Source: an uncultured Veillonellaceae bacterium
Lineage (GTDB): Bacteria; Bacillota; Negativicutes; Veillonellales; Negativicoccaceae
NCBI GenBank assembly: GCA_945876385.1
Contig: CAMCNU010000003.1
Location: 62,001 to 126,000, forward strand
DNA: 64,000 bases
Reading direction: 5' to 3'
The translations under genes were made by a program, and so were the position numbers. The notes under the pieces are model-generated. The model did not search any database. It was not told the DNA's origin and saw only the letters and a list, made by a program, of their open reading frames with translations. Shown in pieces: positions 17,832-27,262 of the stretch. Position 1 is the first letter of the stretch. The number at the start of each line of letters is the position of its first letter.

Positions 17832-17856
17832 CAATATTAAATCAAGGGAGGGTACT

Positions 17857-18876
17857 ATGGACACCAATTGCACACACATCATCACACTGGCCGAGCGCGT
17901 CCTTGACGGCGGCGAAATCACCCGCCAAGAAGGCGAACTGCTCATCCGTACCAAAGACCGGGACACCATGCTGCTGCTGGCCATGGCCGACAAAATCCGC
18001 CAACGCTACAACGGCGACCGCGTCGATTTCTGCGCCATCATCAACGCGCGCAGCGGCAAATGCCCCGAAAACTGTAAATTTTGCGCCCAATCCGCTTGCT
18101 ATCAGACGGGCGTCAAAGAATACCCGCTGCTCGACGAAGAATCACTCGTCGAAGCGGCACGCCAAGCCAAAGCCGCCGGCGCGGTCCGCTTTTCTATCGT
18201 CACCAGCGGCCGCAACCAAGGCAATCCGAATGAGTTTGAACAAATCCTGCGGGCGCTCACCCGCATCCGCCGCGAAGTCGGGATTGAGATTTGCTGCTCG
18301 CTGGGACTTCTCACCAAGCGCAATGCGCAGCGCTTGAAGGCCATCGGCGTGACCCGCTACCACTCCAATATCGAAACTGCGCCGAGTCATTTCCCGGATA
18401 TCTGTCAGACACACTCCTATGAAGACAAGATGTCCACCATTGAAAACGCCAAGGAAGCCGGCATCCGTGTCTGCTCCGGCGGCATCCTGGGACTGGGAGA
18501 AACCCCCGAACAACGGGTCGAAATGGCGTTTGAACTCAAACGTTTGGGCGTCGATTCCGTGCCGCTCAATATTCTGAATCCGATTAAAGGCACGCCTTTT
18601 GAACACAACGAACGGCTCGCACCGCTGGAGATACTGCGCACCTTTGCCGTCTTCCGTTTTGTCTTGCCGCGCGCGCTCATCCGTACGGCCGGCGGCCGTG
18701 AAGTCAATCTGCGCGACCTGCAGGCCTTCGCCCTCTCCGGCGGGCTCAACGGCATCATGGTCGGCAACTACCTCACCACCGGCGGCCGCGCCCCCGAAGA
18801 GGACCGCCGCATGGTCTCCGATCTCGGACGCGGATTTACCCGGCCGCATCTGCCGGCCGCCGTCATGGACGCCTGA
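17857..18876 (+). CDS. bioB: Biotin synthase
   Basis: Radical-SAM enzyme that inserts sulfur into dethiobiotin. 339 residues. The cluster motif CPENCKFCAQS (about residues 70-80) gives the C-x3-C-x2-C triad; YHSNIETAP and GGILGLGET are conserved BioB blocks. The start MDTNCTHIITLAE at 17857 follows AAGGGAGGG, while the longer frame runs through the promoter. No other biotin gene is adjacent, so dethiobiotin must be made elsewhere or imported. The candidate BirA site over the promoter suggests repression when biotin is plentiful. Confidence 0.95.
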   Translation: MDTNCTHIITLAERVLDGGEITRQEGELLIRTKDRDTMLLLAMADKIRQRYNGDRVDFCAIINARSGKCPENCKFCAQSACYQTGVKEYPLLDEESLVEAARQAKAAGAVRFSIVTSGRNQGNPNEFEQILRALTRIRREVGIEICCSLGLLTKRNAQRLKAIGVTRYHSNIETAPSHFPDICQTHSYEDKMSTIENAKEAGIRVCSGGILGLGETPEQRVEMAFELKRLGVDSVPLNILNPIKGTPFEHNERLAPLEILRTFAVFRFVLPRALIRTAGGREVNLRDLQAFALSGGLNGIMVGNYLTTGGRAPEEDRRMVSDLGRGFTRPHLPAAVMDA

Positions 18877-18896
18877 CAATCACATACTCTACACGA

Positions 18897-18947
18897 CAAC
18901 CCCGCACCGACCGCTCACGACGGGCATCGGTACGGGGTTGCTTTTTT
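18897..18947 (+). terminator. Terminator after bioB
   Basis: CAACCCCGCACCGA pairs with TCGGTACGGGGTTG (one mismatch), followed by TTTTTT; the T-run abuts the stop codon of the convergent ABC-2 permease. Confidence 0.85.
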
Positions 18948-20068
18948 CAACGCGTCAGGATACGGCGGAATCGCTGTACACTGAAAGTCAGCATTACGGC
19001 GGCAAACGCCAGTAAAAACAGCGTCGGTTGCCACAAGTACGACCAGCCGATTCCCTTGAGCATAATCCCGCGGATAATCTGCAGATAGTGCGTCATCGGT
19101 ATGACCGTACTGAGATAATAGAAAAACGACGGCATGGCTTCTCTCGGAAACATAAAGCCGGAAAGCAATACACTCGGCAAAAGAACGAAGAACGACATCT
19201 GCATCGCCTGCATCTGATTTTTCGCCACAGTGGATATCCCGATACCCAGTCCCAGCGACGCCAAAATAAACGGCAACGTCAACAGATACAGTGTCAACAC
19301 GTGACCGGCAAACGGAATCTCGAAAATCCAGCGGCCGACCAGCAGTGCCACCGTGATTTGCATGTACCCGACCACGATGTACGGTGCGATTTTTCCTAAA
19401 ATCAGCTCACTCGGACGCAGGGGCGTGACCAAGAGCTGCTCCAATGTGCCCTGCTCTTTTTCACGCACAATCGCCATCGACGTGAGCATAATCAACGTCA
19501 TCGTAATGACAACCCCCATAATCCCCGGAATCAGATTGTAATCGCTGACAAAATCGGGGTTGTACCACGGGCGAATGCGGATATCATACGGCAGGGCCGC
19601 CGCATCACCGACACCGATACGCTCCGCCAAAATTTCCTGCGACTTGAGTTGACCGACCAATTGCGCCGTGCTGATTGCCGACGACGCCGCCATCGTATCG
19701 CTGGCATCGACGATGACTTGTAACTGTGCCGGCTCGTGCCGATCCAAGCGGCGGGCAAAATCCGGCGGAAAGACGATACCGACTTTCGCCTTGCCGGACG
19801 CGATATAGTCCTCGACTTGCGCAAAACTCGTCGCGACATAGGTCATCTCATAGTAGCCCGTCCCGACAAAAGTATCCAACAACTCCCGCGAGGCTTCTTC
19901 CCGACACTGATCGAACACGACCGTCGGCAAATGTTTGACCTCGGTACGCACGGCAAATCCGAGCAGCAACAGCTGAACAATCGGCAATACTACCATCACG
20001 CCCAACAGCATCCGATCCCGCCACATTTGGGCAAACTCTTTGCGCAACATTGCTCGCAAGCGGTTCAT
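18947..20068 (-). CDS. ABC-2 type exporter permease (YhhJ/YbhR-like)
   Basis: Membrane subunit of an efflux ABC transporter. 373 residues: one N-terminal helix (about 20-40), a 140-residue extracytoplasmic domain, then five C-terminal helices, the standard ABC2_membrane_3 layout. The cytoplasmic motif VREKEQGTLEQLLVTPLRPSELILGK is typical. Only one permease gene is present, so it probably works as a homodimer; the related E. coli Ybh system has two. The start at 20068 overlaps the ATPase stop by 4 bp. Substrate unknown (drugs, bile acids or cell-envelope compounds are common in the family). Confidence 0.88.
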   Translation of the reverse strand: MNRLRAMLRKEFAQMWRDRMLLGVMVVLPIVQLLLLGFAVRTEVKHLPTVVFDQCREEASRELLDTFVGTGYYEMTYVATSFAQVEDYIASGKAKVGIVFPPDFARRLDRHEPAQLQVIVDASDTMAASSAISTAQLVGQLKSQEILAERIGVGDAAALPYDIRIRPWYNPDFVSDYNLIPGIMGVVITMTLIMLTSMAIVREKEQGTLEQLLVTPLRPSELILGKIAPYIVVGYMQITVALLVGRWIFEIPFAGHVLTLYLLTLPFILASLGLGIGISTVAKNQMQAMQMSFFVLLPSVLLSGFMFPREAMPSFFYYLSTVIPMTHYLQIIRGIMLKGIGWSYLWQPTLFLLAFAAVMLTFSVQRFRRILTR

Positions 20069-20955
20069 CGTATCGCCTCCCGTTCCCGTCGGATGGCCTG
20101 TACAAACGCATCCTCCAATGTCGGCGCGACCTTGTGCCAGCCGTCTGACGCCGTCGGTGCTTCACCGGCGGTGTGTACCCGCAAGGCATGCCCCTGTCGG
20201 TATGCCGCCGGCCCCCACTGCCGCAACAAACGGCGGCGCTCCTCCTCGGGCGCATCCGCCCGCTCCCAGACCGTACCGGTCGTTGCGGCAATCAGCGCCT
20301 GCGGTGTCCCCGTCGCAATCAATCGCCCCGCATGCATCAAGCATAGGCGGTCACAATACATGGCTTCATTCATGAAATGCGTCGTCACCACCACGGTCGT
20401 CCCCGCTGCCGCCAAGTCACGAATCAGCCGCCAAAACAACACCCGCGCCGTGACATCCGCCCCGCTGGTCGGCTCGTCCAAAAACAGCAGCGCCGGCCGA
20501 TGCAGCATGGCCGCCGCCAGTGCCAGCCGCTGCCTCCATCCGCCCGGCAATGTCCCCGTCAGCCGCTTGCGCATCGCACTCACGCCGGCCAGCTCCATCA
20601 TCGCCTCACCGCGTGTAGCGGCGGTCGCATCATCCAGGCCGTAGATGCCCGCATAAAAACGCAGATTTTCCTCGACGGTCAGATCCGCATACAGACTGAA
20701 CTGCTGTGACATGTAGCCGATGCGTTGCTGTACCTGCCGACTCTCCCGAACGACATCATAGCCCAAGACCGATGCCTGCCCCGCCGTCGGCGGCAGCATG
20801 CCGCACAGCATACGAATCGTCGTCGATTTGCCGCAGCCGTTTGACCCCAAAAATCCGTAGATTTCTCCCGCTTTGACCGTCAAGTCCAAGCGGTCCACCG
20901 CCGTGAAGTCACCGAAGCGACGTGTCAATCCCTCCGTCCGTACCGCCTCTCTCAT
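20065..20955 (-). CDS. ABC exporter ATPase
   Basis: ATP-hydrolysing subunit for the permease downstream. 296 residues: Walker A GSNGCGKSTT, Q-loop YMSQQFSLY, signature LPGGWRQRLALAAA (a variant with P-G-G-W instead of S-G-G-x), Walker B ALLFLDEPTSGAD, and the switch histidine in VVVTTHFM. The last 80 residues are an extension typical of the YbhF C-terminal half. It overlaps its neighbours on both sides by 4 bp. Confidence 0.9.
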   Translation of the reverse strand: MREAVRTEGLTRRFGDFTAVDRLDLTVKAGEIYGFLGSNGCGKSTTIRMLCGMLPPTAGQASVLGYDVVRESRQVQQRIGYMSQQFSLYADLTVEENLRFYAGIYGLDDATAATRGEAMMELAGVSAMRKRLTGTLPGGWRQRLALAAAMLHRPALLFLDEPTSGADVTARVLFWRLIRDLAAAGTTVVVTTHFMNEAMYCDRLCLMHAGRLIATGTPQALIAATTGTVWERADAPEEERRRLLRQWGPAAYRQGHALRVHTAGEAPTASDGWHKVAPTLEDAFVQAIRREREAIR

Positions 20956-21659
20956 TCATCCCTCCGTGCCGCTTGCGCCAAGGCGGCTTCCAGATTGTCC
21001 GTCCCCGTACGGCGCAGCCATTCCGCCGGCGTGTATGTGCCGCAGATTCGCCCCTCCCGCAAGTAGGCCACGCGCTCGCAGTAGACCGCCTCGCCGGTAT
21101 CGGGCGTGGCCACCGCCAGCGTCACGCCTTCCTCATGCACCGCTTGCAAGAGTCCCCAAAACTCCCGCCGCGCCAACGCATCCACGCCGACCGTCGGCTC
21201 ATCGAGCAATAACAACCGCGGGCGATGCAACAGCGCCGTTGCCAGCGCCAACTTTTGTTTCATCCCGCCCGACAGCGCACCGACCGACTTCTCCCGATGT
21301 GCCGCCAAACCGACAAACGCCAGCAGTTCCTCCGCTCGTCTTTGCCCTGCCGCACCAAGTCCGAACAGCGCCCCGCTCAACCGAAGTTGCTCGGCGACCG
21401 TCAGATTACGATACAAACTGAACCGTTGCGGCATATAACCGCAGCGGTCCGCCGACGCGACCTCCGGCGCGCGCACGATTGTCCCGCTGTCCGGCCGCTC
21501 CAGGCCGACAGCCAAGCGCAGCAACGTCGTCTTGCCGCTGCCGTCCGCACCGACCAACGCTACCGACGTGCCGGCCGCAATCTCCCAATTGACCCCCGCC
21601 AGCGCCGTCACCTCGCCGTACCGTTTGCCGACATCGCGAAACACCATCATCGCGGCCAC
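20952..21659 (-). CDS. ABC exporter ATPase (second copy)
   Basis: 235 residues: Walker A GADGSGKTTLLRL, Q-loop YMPQRFSLYRNL, signature LSGGMKQKLALA, Walker B RLLLLDEPTVGVD. The switch histidine position reads VATPDTGEA rather than a T-H pair, so this site may be degenerate and the two ATPases may form an asymmetric heterodimer. It resembles the N-terminal half of the two-domain ATPase YbhF, split here into two genes. The start at 21659 overlaps the HlyD stop by 13 bp. Confidence 0.88.
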   Translation of the reverse strand: MAAMMVFRDVGKRYGEVTALAGVNWEIAAGTSVALVGADGSGKTTLLRLAVGLERPDSGTIVRAPEVASADRCGYMPQRFSLYRNLTVAEQLRLSGALFGLGAAGQRRAEELLAFVGLAAHREKSVGALSGGMKQKLALATALLHRPRLLLLDEPTVGVDALARREFWGLLQAVHEEGVTLAVATPDTGEAVYCERVAYLREGRICGTYTPAEWLRRTGTDNLEAALAQAARRDE

Positions 21660-22624
21660 ACATCCGCCGGCATCCCCGGCTTGAGGAGATGATTCGGATT
21701 GTCTACCCGTACCTTGACCCGGAAAACCATATTGGCCCGTTCTTTCGACGTCATGCTTTGCCGCGGATTGAACTGCGCCTCCTCGCTGATTTCTTCAATC
21801 ACACCGGTAAAGACCCGGTTCGGAAATGCATCAATTCGTACATCGACAGATTCTCCCGGCGACAGAAGCGCCAAATCCGTCGACGCGACATAGATACGGA
21901 TCGACACGACATCCAGCTCCGCCACGGTCAACACGACCGTGCCTGCCCGCACACGTTCGTTATTTTCGACGGCCGTACGCAGCACCACGCCGTCTGTCGG
22001 GCTGACCAATTGCATGTCCTGCGCCTGCACCGTCGCCCGCGCCAATTGTGCCCGCCAGCGATCCACCTCCGCTTGCCGCACGGCAATTTGCTCTTGTGTC
22101 GCGCCTTCCTTGGCCAAATCGTATTCTTCTTGCGCCGTTTGCCATTCCGACCGCGCGACATCCGCCTTCACCCGCGCATGATCGAGCAATTGCGCGGACA
22201 CCGCATCCTGCCGATACAGTTGCGCGTACCGCTCATAATCCGCCGCCGCCTGCCGATACAACGCCTCGCTCCGACTCACCCGATTGGCTAATGCGCGCAA
22301 CTCCTGCGGCCGTGCCCCGTTTTATGCCTGCGCCAGTGCCGCCTCCGCCCCGCGCAAGGCGGCCGCCGCCGCATCTTCCTGCGCGGCCATCTCACTCCGT
22401 TCCACCGTCGCCAAGACCTCGCCCGCCCGCACCGTATCCCCCGCACGGACAGTCAGACGGCGCACATCGCCGCCCCAGCGCGAACTCACCTCGTACGTCG
22501 TCGCCTCTACCGTTCCCGTCGCCTGCCACGGCGGTGCGACCGGTTGCGCCCGCCAAACCGCCGCTCCTACAATCCCGACCGCCGCCAGCAGACCGATGAG
22601 CCAATGTTTCCGTGTTATCTCCAT
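21647..22624 (-). pseudogene. HlyD/YbhG-like membrane-fusion protein, interrupted by an in-frame TAA
   Basis: Periplasmic adaptor that would join the ABC-2 pump to an outer-membrane channel. The N-terminal piece has an anchor helix (WLIGLLAAVGIVGAAVW) and first lipoyl half (SSRWGGDVRRLTVRAGDTVRAGEVL). After AALAQA comes TAA at 22322-22324, then the same frame continues NGARPQELRALANR through the coiled coil, second lipoyl half (SPTDGVVLRTAVENNERV) and beta-barrel. Both halves align end to end with the family with nothing missing, so one base (for example TTA to TAA) explains it. Start chosen at ATG 22624; an earlier GTG (22642) is possible. No good restart site is visible. A sequencing error or readthrough are alternatives. 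Confidence 0.85.
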
Positions 22625-22669
22625 CTCGTTCACCCGTTTCACTCACGACCGCTTACCCTCATTGCCTTG

Positions 22670-22675
22670 ATTATA
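22670..22675 (-). promoter_or_regulatory. Extended -10 promoter of the exporter operon
   Basis: TGCTATAAT reads leftward about 45 bp upstream of the HlyD start; the -35 region (GTGGCT) is weak. Confidence 0.5.
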
Positions 22676-22700
22676 GCACGCTTACCGCGAGCAGCCACAG

Positions 22701-22740
22701 GAAGCAAAAAAACGGACGCACCGCGTCCGTTTTTTGCTTC
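22701..22740. terminator. Terminator ending the TonB/ABC import operon
   Basis: GAAGCAAAAAAACGGACGC pairs with GCGTCCGTTTTTTGCTTC across a 3-nt loop: a long perfect stem with T-runs on both strands. Confidence 0.9.
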
Positions 22741-22761
22741 CTGTAACCCTCTATATCGTTG

Positions 22762-24909
22762 TTACCATTGTGCCGACAACGATACCATCGCCGTCCGACC
22801 GGGGTTGAGCATGAGCCCTTGGTTGCCCCACGGCACGGCTGTCGTCGACCAATAATGTTTGTCAAAGACATTGTAGACCATTGCCCGCAATGTAAGCGGC
22901 GTCCGTTCCGTGCCGAACCGATACGTCGCACCGAGATCCGTCCGTACCCAGCTCGGCACCTTGATTTCGTTCATCGCGTCCGCATAACTGCTGCCGACAT
23001 ACTGCACACGCGAATCGACGGACAAGCCCGCAATCGGCGTATCCCAGGTCAATCCGAGCGTCGCATTCAGCTTCGCCACACCCTGTGCGTCTTTCCCGTT
23101 CAACGCGGGATTGGTCATTTTCTTCATATCCGTCGTAATCAGCATCATACCGCCTTGCACGCGCAACGTATCCGTCAACTGTCCGAATACATTGAGTTCG
23201 AGGCCCTGGTACACGGCACTGCCGTCCATCGCATAGACCGGTTTGTCTTCGATGACCTGCCCGGTCTGAATCATCTGCGGCTGATCGACGCGAAATGCCG
23301 ACAAGCTCCCTGCGATATCGCCGTATTCCGCTTTGACACCGACTTCATATTGTTTCGTCACAAACGGTTTGAAAGTTTGCCCTGCATTGGCCGCATCTTT
23401 CGGTGCGGACTTCGTATCCAGACTTTCCGCATACGCTCCGTACACCGATACATGCGGGTTGACACGATACACGATGCCCAGCGTCGGTACCCATTTGGAC
23501 TTATCAAACGACATCGTATCAACGGTCTGATGCCGTGCTCCCGCCAACACGTGCAAGCGGTTATCCGCCAAGCTCATATAATCTACCAAATAAAAACTCC
23601 GATATACATCGTCATTTCCTTTGTAGTAATTTGCCGGTGCCACGACCGGTTTGGTGAATTTGGCCAGCGGCGACGCGTCATAGATATTGCCGTCCGTCAT
23701 GGTAGACGTCGTGCCGCCTTTGCCGTTCGACCATTCATTCATACTGCTCAGGCGGTCATAGCCGACGGTATAGCGATGCTCGATATCCCCCGTATGCAAA
23801 GTCCCCTTCACGCCGACCGACAAACTGTGCCGCAAGAATTTACTCTGCGAGCCGTTGCCGCCGATGGACAATTTATAATCACCTTTGTCATTCAAGAGTT
23901 CGGGCTTGCTGTCCAAGTAGCCGTAATAATTGATGCTCTGCATCCCGAAACGCACAAACGCCGACATCGAATCGCTCAAATTGCGCTCATGCTGAATCAA
24001 CATCAGCTTGCGCGTCCGCGAAAGTTCCGACCAATCCGGCATGAAATTGTCAATCACCTTGTCGGCATCCGGCAATTTTGTAACAGTATTGTTCCACACG
24101 TTATTTTTCAGCATCAAAATTTCCGGCATCCCGTAGTGCTTGGAATCTTCATAGCCGGCCAGTACGGATGTATAGCTGTCCGCCGTACGATAGTCCGCAT
24201 TGACAAAAATATTATTCAGCTCAATGTGCTCACGCGAGATACTCGTATCCCCTTTGCTCAACTGTCCGTTGATACGGATTCCCATCCCGTTGTCACCGAC
24301 GGGCGTACCGATATCAATCGCATGTGTCCAAATGTTTTTACCGGAAAACGTCTCCGTGAATTTCGCCATCGGCGTTTCCGTCGAGCGTTTCGGTACCATG
24401 TTAATCGCACCGGTCGCACTGCGATATGCGGTCGCGCCCTGCAGTGCCGCATTCGCTCCGGCGGTCACTTCCACGCGTTCCACCCAGTTGAGCGAATTAT
24501 TCGCCATCGCCATGAGTCCCGGCATGCCGTCCACCAGTACATCATACGTATTGAATCGCACTCCGCGAATGGCCAGCTCGACGTTGTTGTCCGTACTGCA
24601 GCCGCCGACCAATACGGACGGATGGCGTGTCACGGTATCAAAAAACGCTCTCCCCGGTTGCGCATTTTGTTCCAGTACTTGTTGTGTCAAGGCTATCGAA
24701 TTTGTCGGCGCTGCCATAAAATCGACATTGCCCAACACTCCCAGACGGCTTTCCCGATACACGTCGCCTCCGGCAAACGCTTGGCTCCGTTGTTCGGTCA
24801 CCAACACCCGCGGCAACTCATACGCCGTATCCGCGGCATTAGCCGCTGTCGGCGCCAACGGTGCCCACACTCCCAGCGCCAATACGGCCGCTACATACTT
24901 GTAATTCAT
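22762..24909 (-). CDS. TonB-dependent outer-membrane receptor
   Basis: Active-transport beta-barrel. 715 residues: signal peptide (about 1-25, ending TAANAAD), a plug domain with VELAIRGVRFNTYDVLVDGMPGL and VERVEVTAGANAALQG, and a 22-strand-type barrel ending in an aromatic residue (VSLSAQW). It resembles the siderophore-receptor class. The start MNYKYVAAVL at 24909 follows AGGAGGAG. It is the last gene of the import operon, 21 bp after the methyltransferase. The ligand cannot be read from sequence, but the Nik-type ABC genes upstream point to a metal chelate or small peptide-like chelator. Confidence 0.92.
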   Translation of the reverse strand: MNYKYVAAVLALGVWAPLAPTAANAADTAYELPRVLVTEQRSQAFAGGDVYRESRLGVLGNVDFMAAPTNSIALTQQVLEQNAQPGRAFFDTVTRHPSVLVGGCSTDNNVELAIRGVRFNTYDVLVDGMPGLMAMANNSLNWVERVEVTAGANAALQGATAYRSATGAINMVPKRSTETPMAKFTETFSGKNIWTHAIDIGTPVGDNGMGIRINGQLSKGDTSISREHIELNNIFVNADYRTADSYTSVLAGYEDSKHYGMPEILMLKNNVWNNTVTKLPDADKVIDNFMPDWSELSRTRKLMLIQHERNLSDSMSAFVRFGMQSINYYGYLDSKPELLNDKGDYKLSIGGNGSQSKFLRHSLSVGVKGTLHTGDIEHRYTVGYDRLSSMNEWSNGKGGTTSTMTDGNIYDASPLAKFTKPVVAPANYYKGNDDVYRSFYLVDYMSLADNRLHVLAGARHQTVDTMSFDKSKWVPTLGIVYRVNPHVSVYGAYAESLDTKSAPKDAANAGQTFKPFVTKQYEVGVKAEYGDIAGSLSAFRVDQPQMIQTGQVIEDKPVYAMDGSAVYQGLELNVFGQLTDTLRVQGGMMLITTDMKKMTNPALNGKDAQGVAKLNATLGLTWDTPIAGLSVDSRVQYVGSSYADAMNEIKVPSWVRTDLGATYRFGTERTPLTLRAMVYNVFDKHYWSTTAVPWGNQGLMLNPGRTAMVSLSAQW

Positions 24910-24930
24910 ACTACTCCTCCTCATATGTTT

Positions 24931-25686
24931 TTATCTCAACGACACATAGGCCGTCATGACCGTTTCTTCAAGCAGACGATACGCACCGTGCGCATCTTCC
25001 CCGTCGATGCGGATGGCGATGTCTTCCCCGCCGTCCGCATAGTACTTGCGCATGAACGGAAACGCCCGAATCTCCACCGGCAAACCGTGCGCCCAGAGCA
25101 TATTCACCATCAGGTAAAAATCCGGATGGACATGACCCTTTGCCCCCGCATATCGCTGTAATGCGCTTTCCCGATACTGCAATGTCCGCACCAGTACCAG
25201 GGCCTCGCGCGTCGTGTGCACCATCTTGTCGATAGCCTCTTGCAAGCGCTCGATACGATAGAGCGAATTCACCGCGAGCAGCACGTCCGCCGGTTCGTCG
25301 ATGACAATGTCCTCCCATTTGCCCGAGCGGATGTGTACATGCGTCCAGCCGGCCGCGGCAATCTTTTTCTCGACTTGACGTTGCATCGGCGGGGCAAACT
25401 CGATGCCTTCCCAGCGCGCCGCCGTCCGTGCGAGCGGCATCGTAAAGTTGCCCGTGCCCGGTCCGATTTCCCGGACGAAACGCCCTGCTCCGAGCACTTG
25501 TTGCAAATAGTCCACCAGTCCGGGGACTTCTTCATTCAAGCGGTGCCGCGTATCATACTGCGGTGCCAGCCGCTCCCAAAACGCCAGCTCGACCGCATCA
25601 TCGCGCAAGCGTTTCCCTTGTGAGGCTTCCCGGGCGGCGAATTCTTCCGCCCATACCGCCTGCCAATCCATGTGTGTCCAGTCCAT
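24931..25686 (-). CDS. Class I SAM-dependent methyltransferase
   Basis: 251 residues. Motif I is REIGPGTGNFTMPLA (about residues 72-86), followed by an acidic motif II region (WEGIEFAP) and motif post-II (DVLLAVNSLYRIE); the rest is a Rossmann-type fold. Substrate unknown. It is placed between the ABC ATPase (1 bp gap) and a TonB receptor (21 bp gap), so it is almost certainly co-expressed with the importer. It may modify or release the imported chelator; this is inference from position only. The start at 25686 follows GGGAGATG; a second Met five codons in is possible. Confidence 0.85.
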   Translation of the reverse strand: MDWTHMDWQAVWAEEFAAREASQGKRLRDDAVELAFWERLAPQYDTRHRLNEEVPGLVDYLQQVLGAGRFVREIGPGTGNFTMPLARTAARWEGIEFAPPMQRQVEKKIAAAGWTHVHIRSGKWEDIVIDEPADVLLAVNSLYRIERLQEAIDKMVHTTREALVLVRTLQYRESALQRYAGAKGHVHPDFYLMVNMLWAHGLPVEIRAFPFMRKYYADGGEDIAIRIDGEDAHGAYRLLEETVMTAYVSLR

Positions 25687-25687
25687 C

Positions 25688-26461
25688 CTACATCTCCCGA
25701 AATGCCGCAATCAGTCGCTTCGTGTACTCTTCTTGCGGATGTTCATAGAATTCGTCCGCCGGTTGTTGTTCAATCAGCCGTCCGCGGTACATCACGGCGA
25801 TGTCGTCACTGTAGGCCCGCACCAAATCCAAATCGTGCGAAATGAAGAGGTACGAGATTCCCTGTTCATGACGAATCCGATTCAGCAGATTCATCACCTG
25901 CGCCTGCACGGACACATCGAGCATGGAGGTCGGTTCGTCCAGCACGATGCACCGCGGCGACAACAGCAACAAGCGCGCCAGACACAGCCGCTGCAGCTGT
26001 CCGCCGGACAATTGATGCGGATAGCGGTCAAGCAAGGCCGGATCCAGCGAGACGACCGCCAACTGTTGCGCAATCGCATCATCCCAGTCTTGCGGGTCGA
26101 TCAGACCGCGATGCAAGCGCAACGGTTCGCGCATACTGTCGCGCAGAAGCAACCGCGGGTGCAGCGCCGCCGTCGGATGCTGAAACAGCATCTGCAGTTC
26201 CCGCGCCCGCGCCCGTCGAGCGGCGCCCTTTTCGTGGGTGATATCCTCGCCGTCAAAATGAATCGTCCCGCTATCCGGCCGAATGAGCCCCATCACCAAT
26301 CGGGCCAGGGTCGATTTCCCCGATCCGCTCATTCCCACCAGACCGAGCGTATGACCCTGCTCGACTGCCAGCGACACATCATCGACCGCGACGATACGAT
26401 GATTGCCCCACAAACCGCTGCGAAATGTCTTGCACAGTCGGGACACCTCAAGCATTGCCAT
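25688..26461 (-). CDS. Nickel/peptide ABC importer ATPase (NikE/DppF type)
   Basis: 257 residues. Walker A GMSGSGKSTLARLV, signature LSGGQLQRLCLARL, Walker B CIVLDEPTSMLD, switch LFISHDLDLV; the C-terminal tail HPQEEYTKRLIAAF is the standard end of DppF/OppF/NikE proteins. The frame extends upstream through nikD but only in Arg/Cys-rich noise. The start is taken at 26461, 14 bp inside the end of the partner gene; ATG 26455 is an equal alternative with better spacing to GAGGTGG. Confidence 0.88.
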   Translation of the reverse strand: MAMLEVSRLCKTFRSGLWGNHRIVAVDDVSLAVEQGHTLGLVGMSGSGKSTLARLVMGLIRPDSGTIHFDGEDITHEKGAARRARARELQMLFQHPTAALHPRLLLRDSMREPLRLHRGLIDPQDWDDAIAQQLAVVSLDPALLDRYPHQLSGGQLQRLCLARLLLLSPRCIVLDEPTSMLDVSVQAQVMNLLNRIRHEQGISYLFISHDLDLVRAYSDDIAVMYRGRLIEQQPADEFYEHPQEEYTKRLIAAFREM

Positions 26462-27260
26462 AGGCCACCTCGTTTCTCTTGGCGGCCAGCACATCCGGCC
26501 GCGCCGCCAACAGCATCTGCATGTACGCCGTCTGCGGCCGGGCAAACAGCTCCGCCGCCGGCCCTTCTTCAACGATTGTCCCGTCGCGAAGTACGGCAAT
26601 CCGGTCACACAACGCCTCAGCCAAATGCAAATCATGCGTCACCATGAGCATGCTCACGCCCTCGCGCCGCAGTTTGCGGAAAATCGTCGCGACCTGTTGC
26701 CGTAAAATCGCATCCAAGCCCTTCGTCGGTTCGTCGGCAATCAGCCACTGCGGCCGCTGGATGGTTCCCAAGGCGCACAACGCCCGTTGCGCCATGCCGC
26801 CCGACAGTTCAAACGAATATGACGCCGCCACCGCGCGAGGGTCGTCAAATCCCAACTCCGCCAAGCGCGTCAGCATCCGTTCCTGCGCCTCTGCCTTCGC
26901 CATCCCGCGAGCCGTCAGCGGCTCGGTAATCTGTTCGCCGACCTTGCGCAACGGATCGAACGCCGTCCGCGGATTTTGCGGAATAAAGGCAATCTCACTG
27001 CCGCGCAACGCGCGATACTCGTCTTCCGTCAGCGCCAGCATGTCTCTGCCGCGATACCCGATTGAACCCGTAATCTGCGCCGTCGGCCCGAGCAGTCCCA
27101 AGACCGACATGCCCAAGACGGATTTACCGCTACCGGACTCACCGATGAGCCCGGTAATCTGTCCCGCCCGGCACGTCAACGAAACATGCTTGACCGCCTG
27201 CACCACCGTGTGCGGCAAATGAAAACAAACGCTGACATCGTGCATCACCAAATCGTTCAT
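26448..27260 (-). CDS. Nickel/peptide ABC importer ATPase (NikD/DppD type)
   Basis: 270 residues. Walker A GESGSGKSVLGMSV, Q-loop FIPQNPRTAFDPL, signature ELSGGMAQRALCAL, Walker B WLIADEPTKGLD, switch VTHDLHLAEA. The QNPRTAFDPL block is typical of the D-type subunit of Opp/Nik importers. The start MNDLVMHDV at 27260 follows GGGAGGGG and lies 2 bp from the permease stop. Works as a heterodimer with the next gene. Confidence 0.9.
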   Translation of the reverse strand: MNDLVMHDVSVCFHLPHTVVQAVKHVSLTCRAGQITGLIGESGSGKSVLGMSVLGLLGPTAQITGSIGYRGRDMLALTEDEYRALRGSEIAFIPQNPRTAFDPLRKVGEQITEPLTARGMAKAEAQERMLTRLAELGFDDPRAVAASYSFELSGGMAQRALCALGTIQRPQWLIADEPTKGLDAILRQQVATIFRKLRREGVSMLMVTHDLHLAEALCDRIAVLRDGTIVEEGPAAELFARPQTAYMQMLLAARPDVLAAKRNEVAYGNA

Positions 27261-27262
27261 CT

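Noticed and set aside
22759-25161. 800-codon open frame on the plus strand
   Set aside because: Antisense to the TonB receptor and methyltransferase; no recognisable domains, and strong coding evidence on the minus strand.
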